Positions 18,097 to 26,683 of a stretch of 64,000 nucleotides of DNA are shown piece by piece. The notes beneath the pieces are model-generated. The model had not been told where the DNA came from. It did not search any database and worked only from the letters and a program-made list of their open reading frames with translations. Positions within the stretch are counted from its first letter, which is position 1, and each line of letters opens with the position of its first letter. Source of the stretch: Rhodanobacter glycinis (GTDB lineage: Bacteria; Pseudomonadota; Gammaproteobacteria; Xanthomonadales; Rhodanobacteraceae). Where the stretch lies: positions 248,001-312,000 of the forward strand of contig NZ_RCZB01000003.1 in assembly GCF_006438785.1 (NCBI RefSeq), in the 5' to 3' direction. The translations under genes were made by a program, and so were the position numbers.

Positions 18097-18918
18097 TTGA
18101 GTTATTCCTCCGCCCTGCCCTGGACCCTGGAAAGTCTCAATCTCGACTGCATCGAGGTCGCCCGCGTGCGCCACGACGAGGATCTGTTCTTTCTGCTGTG
18201 CAGTTCGTCGTTCGTCGAGAGCGGCTCGGACCTGTACACGCAGAACCTGATCAACCATTTCGCCGGCGATCAGGAATTACAAACCTGGCTCAGCCAGCAT
18301 TGGGAACACGAGGAACTGCAACACGGCCGCGCGCTGGCTGCCTATGTGAAAAAGGTCTGGCCCGAGTTCGACTGGGACAAGGGCTTTCAGGCGTTCTGGC
18401 ACGAGTACGGCGCCGTGTGCACGGCCGAGCAGCTCGAACCCGTCCGCGGCCTGGAGCTGGCTGCGCGCTGCGTGGTGGAAACCGGCACCGCCAGCCTTTA
18501 CCGCGCGCTCAATGAAATCACCGACGAGCCCGTGCTGAAGCAACTGACCAGCCACATCAAGAGCGACGAAGTGCGCCACTACAAGCACTTCTACCAGCAC
18601 TACCGGCTGTATCGGGAACGCGAGGGCTTCGGCCGCTACAAGGTGTTTCGCGCGATCCTGCGCCGGGTCAACGAGATCAAGAGCGAGGACAGCGACATCG
18701 CGCTGCGCCACGTGTTCAACCAGTGCTATCCGCAGCACCTGGGCAACGAAGCCGAGTTCCGCCGTATCAGCGATCGGGCACAGGGCCTGTTGCGCCGGCA
18801 TATCCCGGCCGCGATGACGGTGAAGATGCTGCTCAAGCCACTGGACTTGCCGGCACGGCTGCAGAGCGCGCTGGAAAGACCGCTGGCGCGGATCACCGAG
18901 AAGCTGTTCCTGCACTGA
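18097..18918 (+). CDS. Ferritin-like di-iron domain protein
   Basis: The 273-residue helical protein has the layout of a four-helix di-iron protein: E41 in FFLLCSSSFVESGS, E73-x-x-H76 in EHEELQH, E128 in VVETGT, and E158-x-x-H161 in SDEVRH. These supply the four carboxylates and two histidines of a ferritin-like centre, so an oxidase or oxygenase role is likely; the substrate is unknown. A TTG start at 18097 is proposed because AGGAAA lies seven bases before it and no ATG is suitably placed. The gene stands alone between opposing genes. Confidence 0.75.
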   Translation: MSYSSALPWTLESLNLDCIEVARVRHDEDLFFLLCSSSFVESGSDLYTQNLINHFAGDQELQTWLSQHWEHEELQHGRALAAYVKKVWPEFDWDKGFQAFWHEYGAVCTAEQLEPVRGLELAARCVVETGTASLYRALNEITDEPVLKQLTSHIKSDEVRHYKHFYQHYRLYREREGFGRYKVFRAILRRVNEIKSEDSDIALRHVFNQCYPQHLGNEAEFRRISDRAQGLLRRHIPAAMTVKMLLKPLDLPARLQSALERPLARITEKLFLH

Positions 18919-18951
18919 GCGCATCCGCGGCTATGCCGCGAATGCTTTTGA

Positions 18952-19407
18952 TCATTGTGCTGCCGCGGGCTTGTCCGCGCTGCGCGGCTCGCTCCTGATC
19001 TGCCGCTGCCGCAGCTGGGCTGCCTTGAGGCTTTTCACGTCGACCGGGCGGATCTGCGAGATCGTGCAGGGAAAATTGTTCCGGCCGGTGAGCACCTTGT
19101 CGAACCCCACCATGACCTGGTTGAGGTTGGAGGTGAGGCCAATGGTGTTGACGAATGAAATCTCCGGGCAGCCGCCGCCGAGATCCAGCAGCCAGGCTTC
19201 ATTGCCCCGGGTATAGATCACCACCTGGCGGTCGCTCAATGGCTCCCACGAATACAGGGTGAAGAAACGGAAGTTGCGCACCGGTGCGCCGGCCGCCGCC
19301 GCATACGCCGCCTGACGTTCGCTGGTGCGCTGTGCATACGGCGCGCTGGCGCAGGCGCAGAGCAGGGCCAGCAGCGTCGTGGCGAGCAGGATACGGATCG
19401 TTGACAT
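18952..19407 (-). CDS. DUF6491-type lipoprotein
   Basis: The 151-residue product is predicted to be a lipoprotein, with a lipobox in LLALLCACAS. The mature domain matches the DUF6491 pattern: VRNFRFFTLYSWEPL, then a strand pair with NEAWLLDL, a Cys in GGCPEISF, a GLTSN segment, and a second Cys in NNFPCTISQIRPVD. The two cysteines may form a disulfide. The family is common in Xanthomonadales and has no known function. The ATG at 19407 is chosen over 19422 for signal-peptide fit and a GGAA nearby. Confidence 0.75.
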   Translation of the reverse strand: MSTIRILLATTLLALLCACASAPYAQRTSERQAAYAAAAGAPVRNFRFFTLYSWEPLSDRQVVIYTRGNEAWLLDLGGGCPEISFVNTIGLTSNLNQVMVGFDKVLTGRNNFPCTISQIRPVDVKSLKAAQLRQRQIRSEPRSADKPAAAQ

Positions 19408-19470
19408 GGCATCAAATTCCATCGACGGGATATATCAGAACGCTCGAATGGTCCGGGCGGTATACCCGAG

Positions 19471-20211
19471 CTATTTCTTTTTCGGCTTGCCGACGCTGAC
19501 CCATTTGGCCGGGTCGAAACCACCAACTTCGTAGACCAGGGTCTGCTTTTTCTCGCCATCGGCCAGGGTCACGTCCATGGTGATCTTCTTCGCCTTCTGC
19601 AGCATCGTGAGGAACGCCTTGTCATCGCGGATCATCAGCGCCGGCTCGCCAGTGGATGGTGCGAACGCCATGATGCGAACCGATTTGCCGTCGACCGTGC
19701 TGGCGATGACGCAGTTGCCGCGGCACACAAAGCCGGGCTTGCTGCCATACAGGAACACGCTCTGGCCCCAGCTGTTGTGCCGGCGCAAGACCAGCTGCAC
19801 CCGATCATTGCCGGACGGCTGGCTGCTCTGGATGGTGGCGGTGGACTGCGTGCCACCGGCCATCGGCGACAGCTGGTACAGCCACAGGCTGGCCAAACGA
19901 TACTTCTCGCTCGCTTCGGCATAACGCTGCTCGATCCCGGGAAGGGTTTTCTGCACTTCCTTCGCGGCATCGCTGTCGGGGAATCGCGTGACGATGTCCT
20001 TGCCCATCGATACCGCCATCTCGTCGTTATGGATGCGCAGCAATTGACGGTAGGTGTCGAGGTTGCGTGCCGCATCGGCGTTGCGACGTTGCGCCTGCTG
20101 CTGCGCCGCGTCCGGCGCGGGCGCCCCGCCCTGCGGCGAGCAGGCGGCGAGCATCAGGGCAGCGCCCAGCAGGGCGACGGCGGATGGAAGGCGAACAGAC
20201 GGGTTCATCAT
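19471..20211 (-). CDS. Lipoprotein of unknown function
   Basis: The 246-residue product has a lipoprotein signal (LMLAACSPQ). After a Gln/Ala-rich linker, residues 45-110 form helices with a TPR-like length (RNLDTYRQLLRIHNDEMAVSMG), and the C-terminal domain is beta-rich with two Cys (FVCRGNC) and ends in lysines. No family is recognised. Two adjacent ATGs (20211, 20208) are possible starts and neither has a good ribosome site. It is 70 bases downstream of the LytTR gene on the same strand. Confidence 0.7.
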   Translation of the reverse strand: MMNPSVRLPSAVALLGAALMLAACSPQGGAPAPDAAQQQAQRRNADAARNLDTYRQLLRIHNDEMAVSMGKDIVTRFPDSDAAKEVQKTLPGIEQRYAEASEKYRLASLWLYQLSPMAGGTQSTATIQSSQPSGNDRVQLVLRRHNSWGQSVFLYGSKPGFVCRGNCVIASTVDGKSVRIMAFAPSTGEPALMIRDDKAFLTMLQKAKKITMDVTLADGEKKQTLVYEVGGFDPAKWVSVGKPKKK

Positions 20212-20281
20212 GGGCGGCGCATCGCTCGGGGAACAGGTAGCTAGCTTGAGACGATCCGCCGTTGCCGCGCAACCGGCATGG

Positions 20282-21148
20282 TCAATCCTGCTGGCCGAAA
20301 CGCTCGCGCAGCGCGGCCCGGTAGCGCCGGCTGCAGGGGATCTTTGCGCCGTCATGCATCTGCAGGCGGGCATCGCCGGTCTCCAGCGGCTCGATCTCGG
20401 CGAGGTAGTCGAGGTTGATGAAATGGCTGCGATGCACGCGCACGAAGCGCGCCGGGTCCAGCCGCCCCTCGATCCCGGCCATGGTGGCGCGCAACGGATA
20501 GTCGCGACCGCGCACATGCAGGTTCACGTAATTGCCCGAGGCCTGCAGCCACTCGATCTCGCTGGCATTGATCAGGAACTCCCGACCCAGCTTGCGCACC
20601 AGGAAGCGCTCTGGCCGATCCACGGGCTCGACCGGCGGACCTTCCTCCGGCGCGACCAGCAACCTTGCCTCGCCCTGCCAGCGCATCAGCCACAAGCGCG
20701 ACAGGCAGGTCAGTGCAATGATGATGAAATAGGTGCGGATGTCCTTGAGATACTCGTAGCCGAAATTGGGCCACCATGCGCCGAAGCGGTAATGCCCGCC
20801 GGTCAGGTCATAAGCCAGCTTGCGCAACCCGACCATGCCGCCGACATGCAGCAGGCTGAATGGCACGGTGGCCAGCAAGTGCCATGGCAGGCTGCGGCGC
20901 CAGGTGTCGAAGCGGAACGGCCAGCGCCGCTCGACCGCCAGCACCGCCGGGATCAGGGCGAGGATCAGGATCGCACTGCTCCACTCCCATACCCACGGCT
21001 CCCAGGCCGCCGTCCGGGCATGGTCGATCTGCGCGACCAGGCTGTTGAACACGGTATTGAAAATGGTCAGCAGGACCCAGAAGGCGACTTCGGCCGGGTG
21101 TCGCCAGCGCTGGAAGTCGCGATATTCGAAATCCGTCGGTTCGGTCAT
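20282..21148 (-). CDS. Membrane-bound LytTR-type transcriptional regulator
   Basis: The 288-residue protein has four predicted membrane helices in the first 170 residues and a C-terminal LytTR DNA-binding domain (about 190-288). The latter shows ASEIEWLQASGNYVNLHV and the FVRVHRSHFINLDYL strand that binds DNA. There is no phospho-acceptor domain, so it probably senses through the membrane. Upstream in-frame ATGs at 21157 and 21184 are alternatives. It is divergent from the FAD oxidase gene and shares a 180-base region with it, so regulation of that gene is possible. Confidence 0.85.
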   Translation of the reverse strand: MTEPTDFEYRDFQRWRHPAEVAFWVLLTIFNTVFNSLVAQIDHARTAAWEPWVWEWSSAILILALIPAVLAVERRWPFRFDTWRRSLPWHLLATVPFSLLHVGGMVGLRKLAYDLTGGHYRFGAWWPNFGYEYLKDIRTYFIIIALTCLSRLWLMRWQGEARLLVAPEEGPPVEPVDRPERFLVRKLGREFLINASEIEWLQASGNYVNLHVRGRDYPLRATMAGIEGRLDPARFVRVHRSHFINLDYLAEIEPLETGDARLQMHDGAKIPCSRRYRAALRERFGQQD

Positions 21149-21328
21149 GCCGGTCATTCTACGTGGCGGCCGGAACCCCCACACGCTTCGTCCCGCGGGG
21201 CCACCGCTCGTCCCCGTTCAACTACGAACCATCACTGGCGGATCGACAACCGATGCCAGCGGGGCATCATGGGTGGGCCGCCGCGGCCTGTCGGGGTGAC
21301 GCCTCACGAGCCGATCTGGAGCAGCCGG

Positions 21329-23152
21329 ATGAAAAGACGCGAATTGTTGAGAGCCATGGCTACGCTGCCGCTGTTGCCGCTGCTGATGCGCAACGGCGCG
21401 GCTTCGGCCCGGGACGCCGCCAACGTCATGATGGCGAAATTCCATTCGCGGGTACGGCCAGGCGCCCCCGGCTGGCCGCTGGCAGCGCAGTGGGAACAGC
21501 TCAAGCGCGACGTCGGCGGCCGGCTGCTGAAGCTCGAATCCCCCTTCGCACATTGCGCCACGTCGCCCTCCGACAGCGCTTGCGCCGAGGCGCTGAAACA
21601 TCTCGACAACCCTTTCGCACTGGGCGACAACCCCGCGCTGACCCAGACCAGCGGCTGGGCCGATGCGTGGACGTCGCAGCCCAGCGCCTACGCGGTAGCG
21701 GCGGAGAACACCACCGACGTGGTGGCTGCGGTGAACTTCGCGCGACAGCACCATCTGCGGCTGGTGGTGAAGGGCGGCGGCCACAGTTATCAGGGCACTT
21801 CGGACGCGCCGGATTCACTATTGATATGGCCGCGGCACATGAACAAGGTGACCTTGCACGATGATTTTGTCGCACAGGGTTGCGTCGAGGCACCGCAGCA
21901 CGCGGTGACGATCGAAGCCGGCGCGATGTGGAGCGATGCCTACGACGCGGTCACCACCCGGGGCGGCCGCTACGTGCAGGGCGGCGGCTGCACCACGGTG
22001 GGCGTCGCCGGCCTGGTGCAGAGCGGTGGCTTCGGCAGTTTCTCGAAGCACTGGGGCACGGCGGCAGCCAACCTGCTGCAGGCGGAAATCGTCACCGCCG
22101 ACGGCAAGGTGCGCATCGCCAACGCCAGCACCCATCCCGACCTGTTCTGGGGCATCAAGGGCGGCGGTGGCGGCAGTCTGGGCGTGATCACCCGCCTCAC
22201 CCTGCGCACGTTCGAGTTGCCGACCATGTTCGGCGGGGTGTCCGGCGCCATCAAGGCGTCGTCCGACGGCGCATTTCGCGCGCTGATCGCCAAGGCGATG
22301 GAGTTCTATCGCAGCGCGTTGTTCAACCCGCACTGGGGTGAACAGATGTCGTTCCGCAGCAACAACACGTTGAACCTGTCGATGGTGTTCCAGGGTCTGA
22401 CCCAGCCGCAGGCCGAACAGGTGTGGGCACCGTTCCTCGACTGGGTCCGCGCCGACAGCGCCTACCGGTTCGCCAAGCCGGTGCAAGTGCTGGCCCTGCC
22501 GGCCCGGCATCTCTGGGACGCGGAATTTTTCCGCGCCCATGCGCCGCAGCTCGTGGTGGCGGACGACCGGACCGGCGCGCCGACCCACCATGTCCTCTGG
22601 GCCGGCGACCAGGATCAGGTTGGCTGGTTCATCCACAGCTATCAGTCGGCATGGCTGCCGGCAGCCTTGCTGCAGCCGGGGCAGCAGTCACGCCTGGTGG
22701 ATGCCCTGTTCGCCGCGTCGCGGCAGTGGGGTTTTGCGCTGCACTTCAACAAGGGACTGGCGGGCGGTTCCGCCGATGCGATCGAGCGCGCCCGCGACAC
22801 CGCGACCCACCCGCAGGTGCTGGACGCGTTTGCGCTGGCCATCTGCGCCAGCAGCGGCGACCCCGCCTTCCCCGGCATGCCGAACGCCCGCCCCGAACTG
22901 GCCAGGGCGCGCCGCGAGGCGGCGGCCATCGACAAGGCGATGGATACGCTGCGCGCCGTGGCGCCCGGTGCTGGTTCGTACCTCTCGGAAAGCGACTACT
23001 TCCTGCACGACTGGCAGCAGGGGTTCTGGGGGCCCCACTACCCGAAGCTCGCGGCGGTAAAGCACAAGTACGATCCGGACGGCCTGTTTTTTGTCCATCA
23101 CGGCGTGGGCAGCGAAGCATGGAGCGCCGACGGCTTCACTCGCCTCGCATGA
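21329..23152 (+). CDS. Tat-exported FAD-linked oxidase, BBE/PCMH family
   Basis: The 607-residue oxidoreductase has a PCMH FAD-binding domain (about 115-300) and a C-terminal BBE domain ending KYDPDGLFFVHHGVGS. The motif GGGHSYQGTS contains His152, the likely covalent FAD site, and QGGGCTTVGVAG supplies the second flavin contact seen in berberine-bridge-type enzymes. The N terminus (KRRELLRAMATLPLLPLL) is a twin-arginine signal, and tatABC lies at 54.7-56.2 kb. Substrate unknown; sugars and alkaloids are oxidised by relatives. ATG at 21329 has GGAG eight bases before. Confidence 0.85.
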   Translation: MKRRELLRAMATLPLLPLLMRNGAASARDAANVMMAKFHSRVRPGAPGWPLAAQWEQLKRDVGGRLLKLESPFAHCATSPSDSACAEALKHLDNPFALGDNPALTQTSGWADAWTSQPSAYAVAAENTTDVVAAVNFARQHHLRLVVKGGGHSYQGTSDAPDSLLIWPRHMNKVTLHDDFVAQGCVEAPQHAVTIEAGAMWSDAYDAVTTRGGRYVQGGGCTTVGVAGLVQSGGFGSFSKHWGTAAANLLQAEIVTADGKVRIANASTHPDLFWGIKGGGGGSLGVITRLTLRTFELPTMFGGVSGAIKASSDGAFRALIAKAMEFYRSALFNPHWGEQMSFRSNNTLNLSMVFQGLTQPQAEQVWAPFLDWVRADSAYRFAKPVQVLALPARHLWDAEFFRAHAPQLVVADDRTGAPTHHVLWAGDQDQVGWFIHSYQSAWLPAALLQPGQQSRLVDALFAASRQWGFALHFNKGLAGGSADAIERARDTATHPQVLDAFALAICASSGDPAFPGMPNARPELARARREAAAIDKAMDTLRAVAPGAGSYLSESDYFLHDWQQGFWGPHYPKLAAVKHKYDPDGLFFVHHGVGSEAWSADGFTRLA

Positions 23153-23228
23153 ATTGACAGACTTCTGGCGCATCGAGTCAGCGCGCAACTGGCCGGCTAG
23201 ACTATCGGTTTTCCAGCTGCGCCGATTC

Positions 23229-24482
23229 ATGTCCGCACGCGCCGATTCCCTGCTCCGCCACCCGGCCTTCGTCGCGTTCTGGTTCGCCCGGATCGCGTCG
23301 GGCTTCGGCTTCCAGATGCTGTCGGTGGCAGTCGGCTGGCAAATCTACGCTATCACCGGCCGCGCGTTCGACCTGGGCCTGATCGGCCTGGTGCAGTTCG
23401 TGCCATCGGTGCTGCTGGCATTGCCGGCCGGGCATGTCGCCGACCAGTTCGAGCGCCGCCGCATCGTGCTGCTCGGGCAGATCGTGGAATGGATTGCGAT
23501 CGCCGTGCTGGCCGGCCTGAGTCTGGCGCATGGCATCCACGAGGTCGGCATCCTGCTGTTGGTGTTCGTGATCGGCATTGCCAAGGCGTTCGAGTTTCCG
23601 GCACTGCAGTCGATGCTGCCGGCGCTGGTGCCGGCGGAGGTCCTGCCGCGCGCGATGGCCGTGAACGCGTCGGCTGGCCAGGCGGCGATGATCATGGGTC
23701 CGGCGCTGGGCGGCTTCCTGTACGTCGCCGGGCCGGGTGTGGTGTATACGGTGTGCGGCGCGCTGTATGTGGTCTCGGTGATCCTGATGGGTCGGCTGCG
23801 CTACGAGCAGGCACCGCCGAGGCGCGAGCCGGCCACGCTGAAGACGCTGTTCGCCGGCGTGCATTTCATCCGCGCGCGCAAGGACGTACTCGGCGTGATC
23901 TCGCTGGATCTGTTTGCCGTATTGCTGGGCGGTGCCACCGCGCTGCTGCCGATCTTCGCGAAAGACATCCTGCACACCGGCCCGTGGGGACTGGGTCTGC
24001 TGCGGGCGGCACCGGCGGTGGGTGCGCTGCTGATGTCGGTATGGCTGGCGCGGCACAACCTGCAGCGCCGGGTCGGCGCGATCATGTTCGCGTCGGTAGC
24101 CGGCTTCGGCGTGGCCACCCTGATATTTGCGTTGTCGACCACGCTGTGGCTGTCGCTGCTCGCGCTGTTTGCGCTGGGCGCGTTCGACATGGTCAGCATG
24201 GTGATCCGCGGCGCCCTGGTGCAGCTGGATACGCCGGACGACATGCGCGGCCGGGTCAGTGCGGTGAACGCGATTTTCATCAATACCTCCAACCAGCTGG
24301 GCGAGTTCGAGTCGGGCATGCTCGCCGCCTGGATGGGCGCGGTGAACGCCACGGTGCTGGGCGGCGTCGGCACCTTGCTGGTGGTCGGGCTGTGGCTGGC
24401 GATGTTTCCGACCCTGCGCCGGCGCCAGCGGCTGCACGTCGAGGCCGCCGCATCGGACGGGCCGGTTGCGGATATTCTGTAG
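23229..24482 (+). CDS. MFS transporter, EntS/MFS_3-like exporter
   Basis: The 417-residue protein has about 12 membrane helices. It resembles the EntS/MFS_3 group of major-facilitator exporters. The DQFERRRI loop after helix 2 is the MFS signature position. The C-terminal domain has the DMRGRVSAVN loop typical of this group. The substrate is unknown; siderophore or drug export are possibilities. It lies 76 bases downstream of the FAD oxidase. The start at 23229 begins with the short polar lead MSARADSLLRHPAF used by relatives. Confidence 0.85.
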   Translation: MSARADSLLRHPAFVAFWFARIASGFGFQMLSVAVGWQIYAITGRAFDLGLIGLVQFVPSVLLALPAGHVADQFERRRIVLLGQIVEWIAIAVLAGLSLAHGIHEVGILLLVFVIGIAKAFEFPALQSMLPALVPAEVLPRAMAVNASAGQAAMIMGPALGGFLYVAGPGVVYTVCGALYVVSVILMGRLRYEQAPPRREPATLKTLFAGVHFIRARKDVLGVISLDLFAVLLGGATALLPIFAKDILHTGPWGLGLLRAAPAVGALLMSVWLARHNLQRRVGAIMFASVAGFGVATLIFALSTTLWLSLLALFALGAFDMVSMVIRGALVQLDTPDDMRGRVSAVNAIFINTSNQLGEFESGMLAAWMGAVNATVLGGVGTLLVVGLWLAMFPTLRRRQRLHVEAAASDGPVADIL

Positions 24483-24531
24483 CACTGTGGGCGCACGCCA
24501 ATCGGATGACCCGTCCACCCGGAGCCGCACC

Positions 24532-25449
24532 ATGATCGTCACGTCGCCGAACGAATTCCTGCAGGCCTATGCCGCGCTGGCACCGTTGCCGCACGCCGCG
24601 GCCACCGCGCGGGCGGCGTACCTGATCGCGCCGGCGGATTTCATGCTGGCGGCGGAATCAGCGCGCGACAACCGCTACATGGACATGAGCCTCACGGTCG
24701 ATCCGCTCAAGGCACTGGCCCAGCACAGCGCGCTGGCACAGGCACTGCGCGCGGATTGTCCGGTGATCACGTTCCCCGGCGACCCCGCCACGCCCGACGC
24801 GGTTTTCCCGAACAACGTATTCGCCACCGCACCCGGTCGGCTCATCGTGGGCCGCATGCGTCACTCCGTGCGTCAGCGCGAGGCCGCGCGCACCGACATC
24901 CGCGAGTTCTTCGGCGATGTGTTGGGTTACGACGAGATCGACCTGTCCGGCTGCAACGACCTGGTCGCCGAGCTGACCGGTTCGCTGATCATCGACCGCG
25001 CGCGCGGGGTCGGCTACTGCGGCCTCAGCGAACGCTGCGACATGGCCGGCGCGCAGGCGATGTACAAGGCGTTCGAACTGCGCCTGATGTTCTGCTTCGA
25101 GCTGGCCGAATCCGAATACCACACCAACGTGGTGCTGACCCTGCTGGCCAGCCGCGCCGCGATCATCGCCGCCGACGGTTTTCGCGATCCGGCCGTGCCG
25201 CAGGCGATCGCCCAGGCATGCGGCAACCGCGCGATCTGGCTGACCCCGACCCAGAAACAGGCGTTTGCCGGCAATGCAATCACCCTGTCCGACGAGCGCG
25301 TATGGATGAGCGCGCGCGCTGCCGCTTCACTGACTGACGACCAGGTCGAGGCGCTGGGCGGCTTCGGTTTTGCGGTCGGCGCGGTGGACCTGAGCGAGAT
25401 CGAAAAAGCCGGTGGCAGCCTGCGCTGCTGTGTGGGCGAGATCTACTGA
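24532..25449 (+). CDS. Amidinotransferase-fold hydrolase (arginine deiminase-related, CtlX-like)
   Basis: The 305-residue product belongs to the amidinotransferase/arginine-deiminase superfamily. Features seen are FPNNVFAT near residue 105, an ELTGSLIIDR segment, the active-site His in EYHTNVVL, and a C-terminal Cys pair in GGSLRCCVGE that supplies the nucleophile. Relatives hydrolyse guanidino compounds or citrulline, but the exact substrate cannot be read from sequence. GGAG precedes the ATG at 24532. It follows the MFS gene by 49 bases and precedes a GST by 46, so co-transcription is likely. Confidence 0.82.
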   Translation: MIVTSPNEFLQAYAALAPLPHAAATARAAYLIAPADFMLAAESARDNRYMDMSLTVDPLKALAQHSALAQALRADCPVITFPGDPATPDAVFPNNVFATAPGRLIVGRMRHSVRQREAARTDIREFFGDVLGYDEIDLSGCNDLVAELTGSLIIDRARGVGYCGLSERCDMAGAQAMYKAFELRLMFCFELAESEYHTNVVLTLLASRAAIIAADGFRDPAVPQAIAQACGNRAIWLTPTQKQAFAGNAITLSDERVWMSARAAASLTDDQVEALGGFGFAVGAVDLSEIEKAGGSLRCCVGEIY

Positions 25450-25495
25450 ACGCGTCACCGCCGCGCCACCCTGCCCAATACATCCGGAGCGCTGC

Positions 25496-26164
25496 ATGAT
25501 CACCGTTCACCACCTCAACAACTCGCGCTCGCAGCGCATCCTGTGGCTGCTGGAAGAACTCGGCGTGCCCTACGGGATCAAGCGCTACCAGCGCGATCCG
25601 AAGACCATGCTGGCGCCGCCGGAGCTGCGCGCGGTGCATCCGCTGGGCAAGTCGCCGGTGATCACCGATGGCGAGCTCACCCTGGCCGAATCCGGCTCGA
25701 TCATCGAATACCTCGCCGACCGCTACGGCGCCGACAAGCTGATCCCCGCGCATGGCACGCCGGAGCGGCTGCACTGCAATTACTGGCTGCATTACGCCGA
25801 GGGCTCGGCGATGCCACCGCTGCTGCTGAAGCTGGTGTTCCGTCGGGTCGAGACCGCGCCGGCGCCGTTCTTCGTGAAACCGATTGCCAGGGGCATCGCG
25901 CACAAGGTGCAGCGCGATTTTGTCGATCCGCAACTGAAGCTGCATCTGGATTATCTGGAAGGCGAGCTGGGCAAAAGCGAATGGTTTGCTGGCGACGCGT
26001 TCAGCGCGGCCGACATCCAGCTGAGCTTTCCGCTGGAAGCCTTCGCGGCACGCGGCGGGCTGGACGCCGGCTACCCGCGCCTGTCGGCATTCCTGCAACG
26101 CATCCATGCACGACCGGCGTATCAGCGTGCCTTGCAGCAGGGCGGCGAATACCGGCTTGGCTGA
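25496..26164 (+). CDS. Glutathione S-transferase family protein
   Basis: The 222-residue protein has a thioredoxin-fold N domain (1-80) with the SQRILWLLEELGVPY start, the cis-Pro in KSPVI, and AESGSIIEYL, followed by an all-helical C domain. Glutathione contacts are thus in place and Ser12 is the likely activating residue. The substrate is unknown. GGAG lies six bases before the ATG. It is downstream of the amidinotransferase-fold gene. Confidence 0.92.
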   Translation: MITVHHLNNSRSQRILWLLEELGVPYGIKRYQRDPKTMLAPPELRAVHPLGKSPVITDGELTLAESGSIIEYLADRYGADKLIPAHGTPERLHCNYWLHYAEGSAMPPLLLKLVFRRVETAPAPFFVKPIARGIAHKVQRDFVDPQLKLHLDYLEGELGKSEWFAGDAFSAADIQLSFPLEAFAARGGLDAGYPRLSAFLQRIHARPAYQRALQQGGEYRLG

Positions 26165-26251
26165 ACCGGATCGACACCGCAGGCAGTGTTGTTTACGCAT
26201 CGCTCACGACGCCACTGGCAGCCTGTGACATCTGAGCCAATGGAGAACGCC

Positions 26252-26584
26252 ATGCGTAACCGTGATATCGAACGCCAGATCCGCGACACCGCCGAGCGCG
26301 CCGGCGAGCGTGCGCATCACTACGCTGACGGCGCCGCCAGCACCGCGCAGAGCCTGCTCGAGCGTGGCCGTCGCCGCATCAACGAGCGCTTCGGCAAGGG
26401 CAGCAGGCAATACGGCCAGCAGTTGACCCAGGCCGCCGAGGATTTTGCCGACGAGGCGAATTACCACTATCGCCGGCTGCGTCGCCAGGTCAACCGTCAC
26501 CCCGCAGCCACGGTGGCGATCGTCGCCGGCACCATCGGTGCATTCCTGCTGTTGCGCCGCGCGTTCCGCAGCGACGACGAGTAG
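26252..26584 (+). CDS. YqjD/ElaB/DUF883-like membrane-anchored protein
   Basis: The 110-residue product has a long amphipathic helix rich in Arg, Glu and Ala (residues 1-80) and one C-terminal membrane helix (about 85-102) ending in RRAFRSDDE. This is the layout of YqjD/ElaB/DUF883 proteins, inner-membrane anchored factors linked to stationary phase and ribosome tethering in E. coli. The start at 26252 has GGAGAAC seven bases before it; an ATG at 26240 reads the same frame but lacks a ribosome site. Confidence 0.8.
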   Translation: MRNRDIERQIRDTAERAGERAHHYADGAASTAQSLLERGRRRINERFGKGSRQYGQQLTQAAEDFADEANYHYRRLRRQVNRHPAATVAIVAGTIGAFLLLRRAFRSDDE

Positions 26585-26599
26585 ACGCCATGCACCACG

Positions 26600-26639
26600 C
26601 AGAAGGGCCGGACGATCGCTCGTCCGGCCCTTCTGTTTT
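26600..26639 (+). terminator. Rho-independent terminator after the DUF883-like gene
   Basis: A 16-bp perfect stem (26600-26615 with 26620-26635) with a TCGC loop is followed by TTTT. It ends the plus-strand unit; the opposing OmpA gene ends 45 bases beyond. Confidence 0.9.
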
Positions 26640-26683
26640 CGACAGCGAAACGGCGCGGTTGATCGCCGAGGGCACGCGAGAGC

